Positions 29,631 to 30,559 of a stretch of DNA of 30,559 nucleotides are shown one piece after another. Position 1 is the stretch's first letter, and every line of letters begins with the position of its first letter. This stretch comes from Protostelium mycophagum (taxonomy: Eukaryota; Evosea; Variosea; Protosteliida; Protosteliaceae), in the NCBI GenBank assembly GCA_002081555.1, contig MZNV01000757.1:1-30559 (forward strand), given 5' to 3'. The notes beneath the pieces were generated by a model, which ran no database searches, was not told the DNA's origin, and saw only the letters and a program-made list of their open reading frames with translations. A program made the translations under genes and the position numbers.

Positions 29631-30357
29631 AGCTTCTTCTGAATAAACAACTCATCTATATCTGCATTACCTAGTGAAAGTTCCAGATATTTTATTTGTG
29701 TAGATCTGTAGGTCCCTAAGCTCTGATCAGATGTAAAAATGGTCATCATAAAGACAGCATCTTAGCAGTGTGCTATCTGATGATTTTTGCAATATTTGCA
29801 ACAAGATCCTATAGTTGACAGCAGCATTGCCACCAAATTTTGTGATTGTGTATTTGATTAGTGCCCCAACCATCCTTTGTTTTACATGCATGCCACACAG
29901 GATAACTGTGTACTCTAATTCTTGCCAATATAGGATAGAGAATTTCAATTTATGTGTTGTACAATCTTTTTTATGCTTGTCTGTGAGGACAGAAAGAGTT
30001 TTCTGATGTATTTTCAATAATGTATTATATTAATTTTACATACGCTCTGGTTTTGCTGGCAGATGAGCTTCTTTATTGGCTGGCACTGCGCTAAAATGAA
30101 ATAAATTGTACAAAGACCTAAGATATGGTAAAGTATCAGGCATTAATGACATAAGCACAAATAGTTTAATATAATTTATTTGCAAGTTATTTTAACATTT
30201 AAACCAACATTAAATATTGAACCAAATAGACAGGATTAGCACAAGATAAATATTTTTTATTCAAAGTTTCAGAATTATCTAAACACTACAATAGAGAGTA
30301 GAGAGGGCATAGTATTGACATTTTCTACAAAGTGAGTGACTGGTACAGTATGGAACA
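29631..30357. other. AT-rich subtelomeric spacer
   Basis: 727 bases between the last gene and the telomere repeats. AT-rich, with no coding exon, no satellite repeat and no mobile element that I can recognise. Confidence 0.6.
29642..29647 (+). terminator. Poly(A) signal of the last gene
   Basis: AATAAA, 12 bases after the stop codon at 29628-29630. Confidence 0.6.
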
Positions 30358-30559
30358 GGGGTTGGGGTTTTAGGGGTTTAGGGTTTAGTGTTGAAGGTTT
30401 AGGGTTTAGGGTTTTAGGGTTTAGGGCTTTAGGGTTTTAGGGTTTTAGGGTTTAGGGTTTAGGGTTTAGGGTTTAGGGTTTTAGGGTTTAGGGTTTAGGG
30501 TTTAGGGTTTAGGGTTTAGGGTTTAGGGTTTAGGGTTTAGGGTTTAGGGTTTAGGGTTT
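30358..30559 (+). repeat. Telomere repeat array, TTTAGGG type
   Basis: About 28 units. The proximal part (30358-30485) is mixed: GGGGTTGGGG-like and GTGTTGAAGG-like units at the border, several TTTTAGGG 8-mers and one with CTTTAGGG. From about 30486 to the window end the array is perfect TTTAGGG. The G-rich strand runs 5'-3' towards the window end, the polarity expected at a right chromosome end. Confidence 0.97.

Noticed and set aside
1-30559. tRNA, rRNA, CRISPR array, transposase or reverse-transcriptase genes
   Set aside because: None could be recognised on either strand by reading.

Overview
This window is the right-hand end of a eukaryotic chromosome. It closes with about 200 bases of TTTAGGG-type telomere repeat (30358-30559, G-rich strand running outward), and the 29.6 kb before it are packed with intron-rich protein genes. 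I could rebuild exon by exon 17 gene models plus one weak ORF, using GT-AG boundaries, reading-frame continuity across each junction, and conserved family motifs. About 90 introns were placed. Most are very short, with a sharp peak at 40 nt, and many carry a YTGAC-like branch-point candidate 8-15 nt before the 3' splice site. Intergenic gaps are often only 80-500 bases. Signal peptides, severin/fimbrin-type actin-binding proteins, tiny introns and many wall-degrading enzymes suggest a free-living amoeboid protist, possibly an amoebozoan that eats fungi. That assignment is inference; no rRNA or other marker is present.

Layout, left to right. 1-714: noncoding, with a 108/106-bp tandem repeat carrying two hairpins per unit. 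715-1900 (-): GH16 laminarinase-like enzyme. 2081-2353 (-): weak ORF. 2717-4081 (+): GH17 beta-1,3-glucanase-like protein with a predicted GPI tail. 4649-5612 (-): Josephin deubiquitinase. 5723-6046 (-): unknown. 6439-7441 (+): myristoylated EF-hand protein. 7706-10009 (+): alpha-amylase with CBM20. 10820-14029 (+): beta-helix ectodomain plus multi-pass membrane protein. 14110-14449 (-): small secreted Cys-repeat protein. 14812-15850 (+): histidine phosphatase. 16002-16804 (+): small GTPase-like protein. 17007-17343 (-): unknown. 17422-19704 (-): purple acid phosphatase. 19854-21924 (-): C2-severin fusion. 22384-24454 (-): fimbrin-like half molecule with a new C-terminus. 24765-26529 (+): GH72 glucanosyltransferase-like protein. 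26862-27877 (+): protein tyrosine phosphatase. 28103-29630 (+): CBM52-like secreted protein. 29631-30357: AT-rich subtelomere, then telomere.

How the genes fit together. Five genes act, or may act, on storage or wall glucans: GH16, GH17, GH72, GH13-CBM20 and the CBM52-like protein. Four have clear N-terminal signal peptides and the fifth (CBM52-like) a probable one. With the secreted purple acid phosphatase they look like an extracellular digestion or wall-remodelling set in a subtelomeric region. The two neighbouring actin-binding genes, the EF-hand protein, the GTPase and the tyrosine phosphatase fit cytoskeletal and signalling roles.

The most unusual items are: the multi-pass beta-helix receptor-like protein; the C2-Pro-severin fusion; the single-ABD fimbrin with an unrecognised C-terminal domain; a GTPase-like protein with no room for switch I; an intron in GH72 that has lost its GT donor but stays in frame; and introns in unrelated genes that share a 14-base 3' end.
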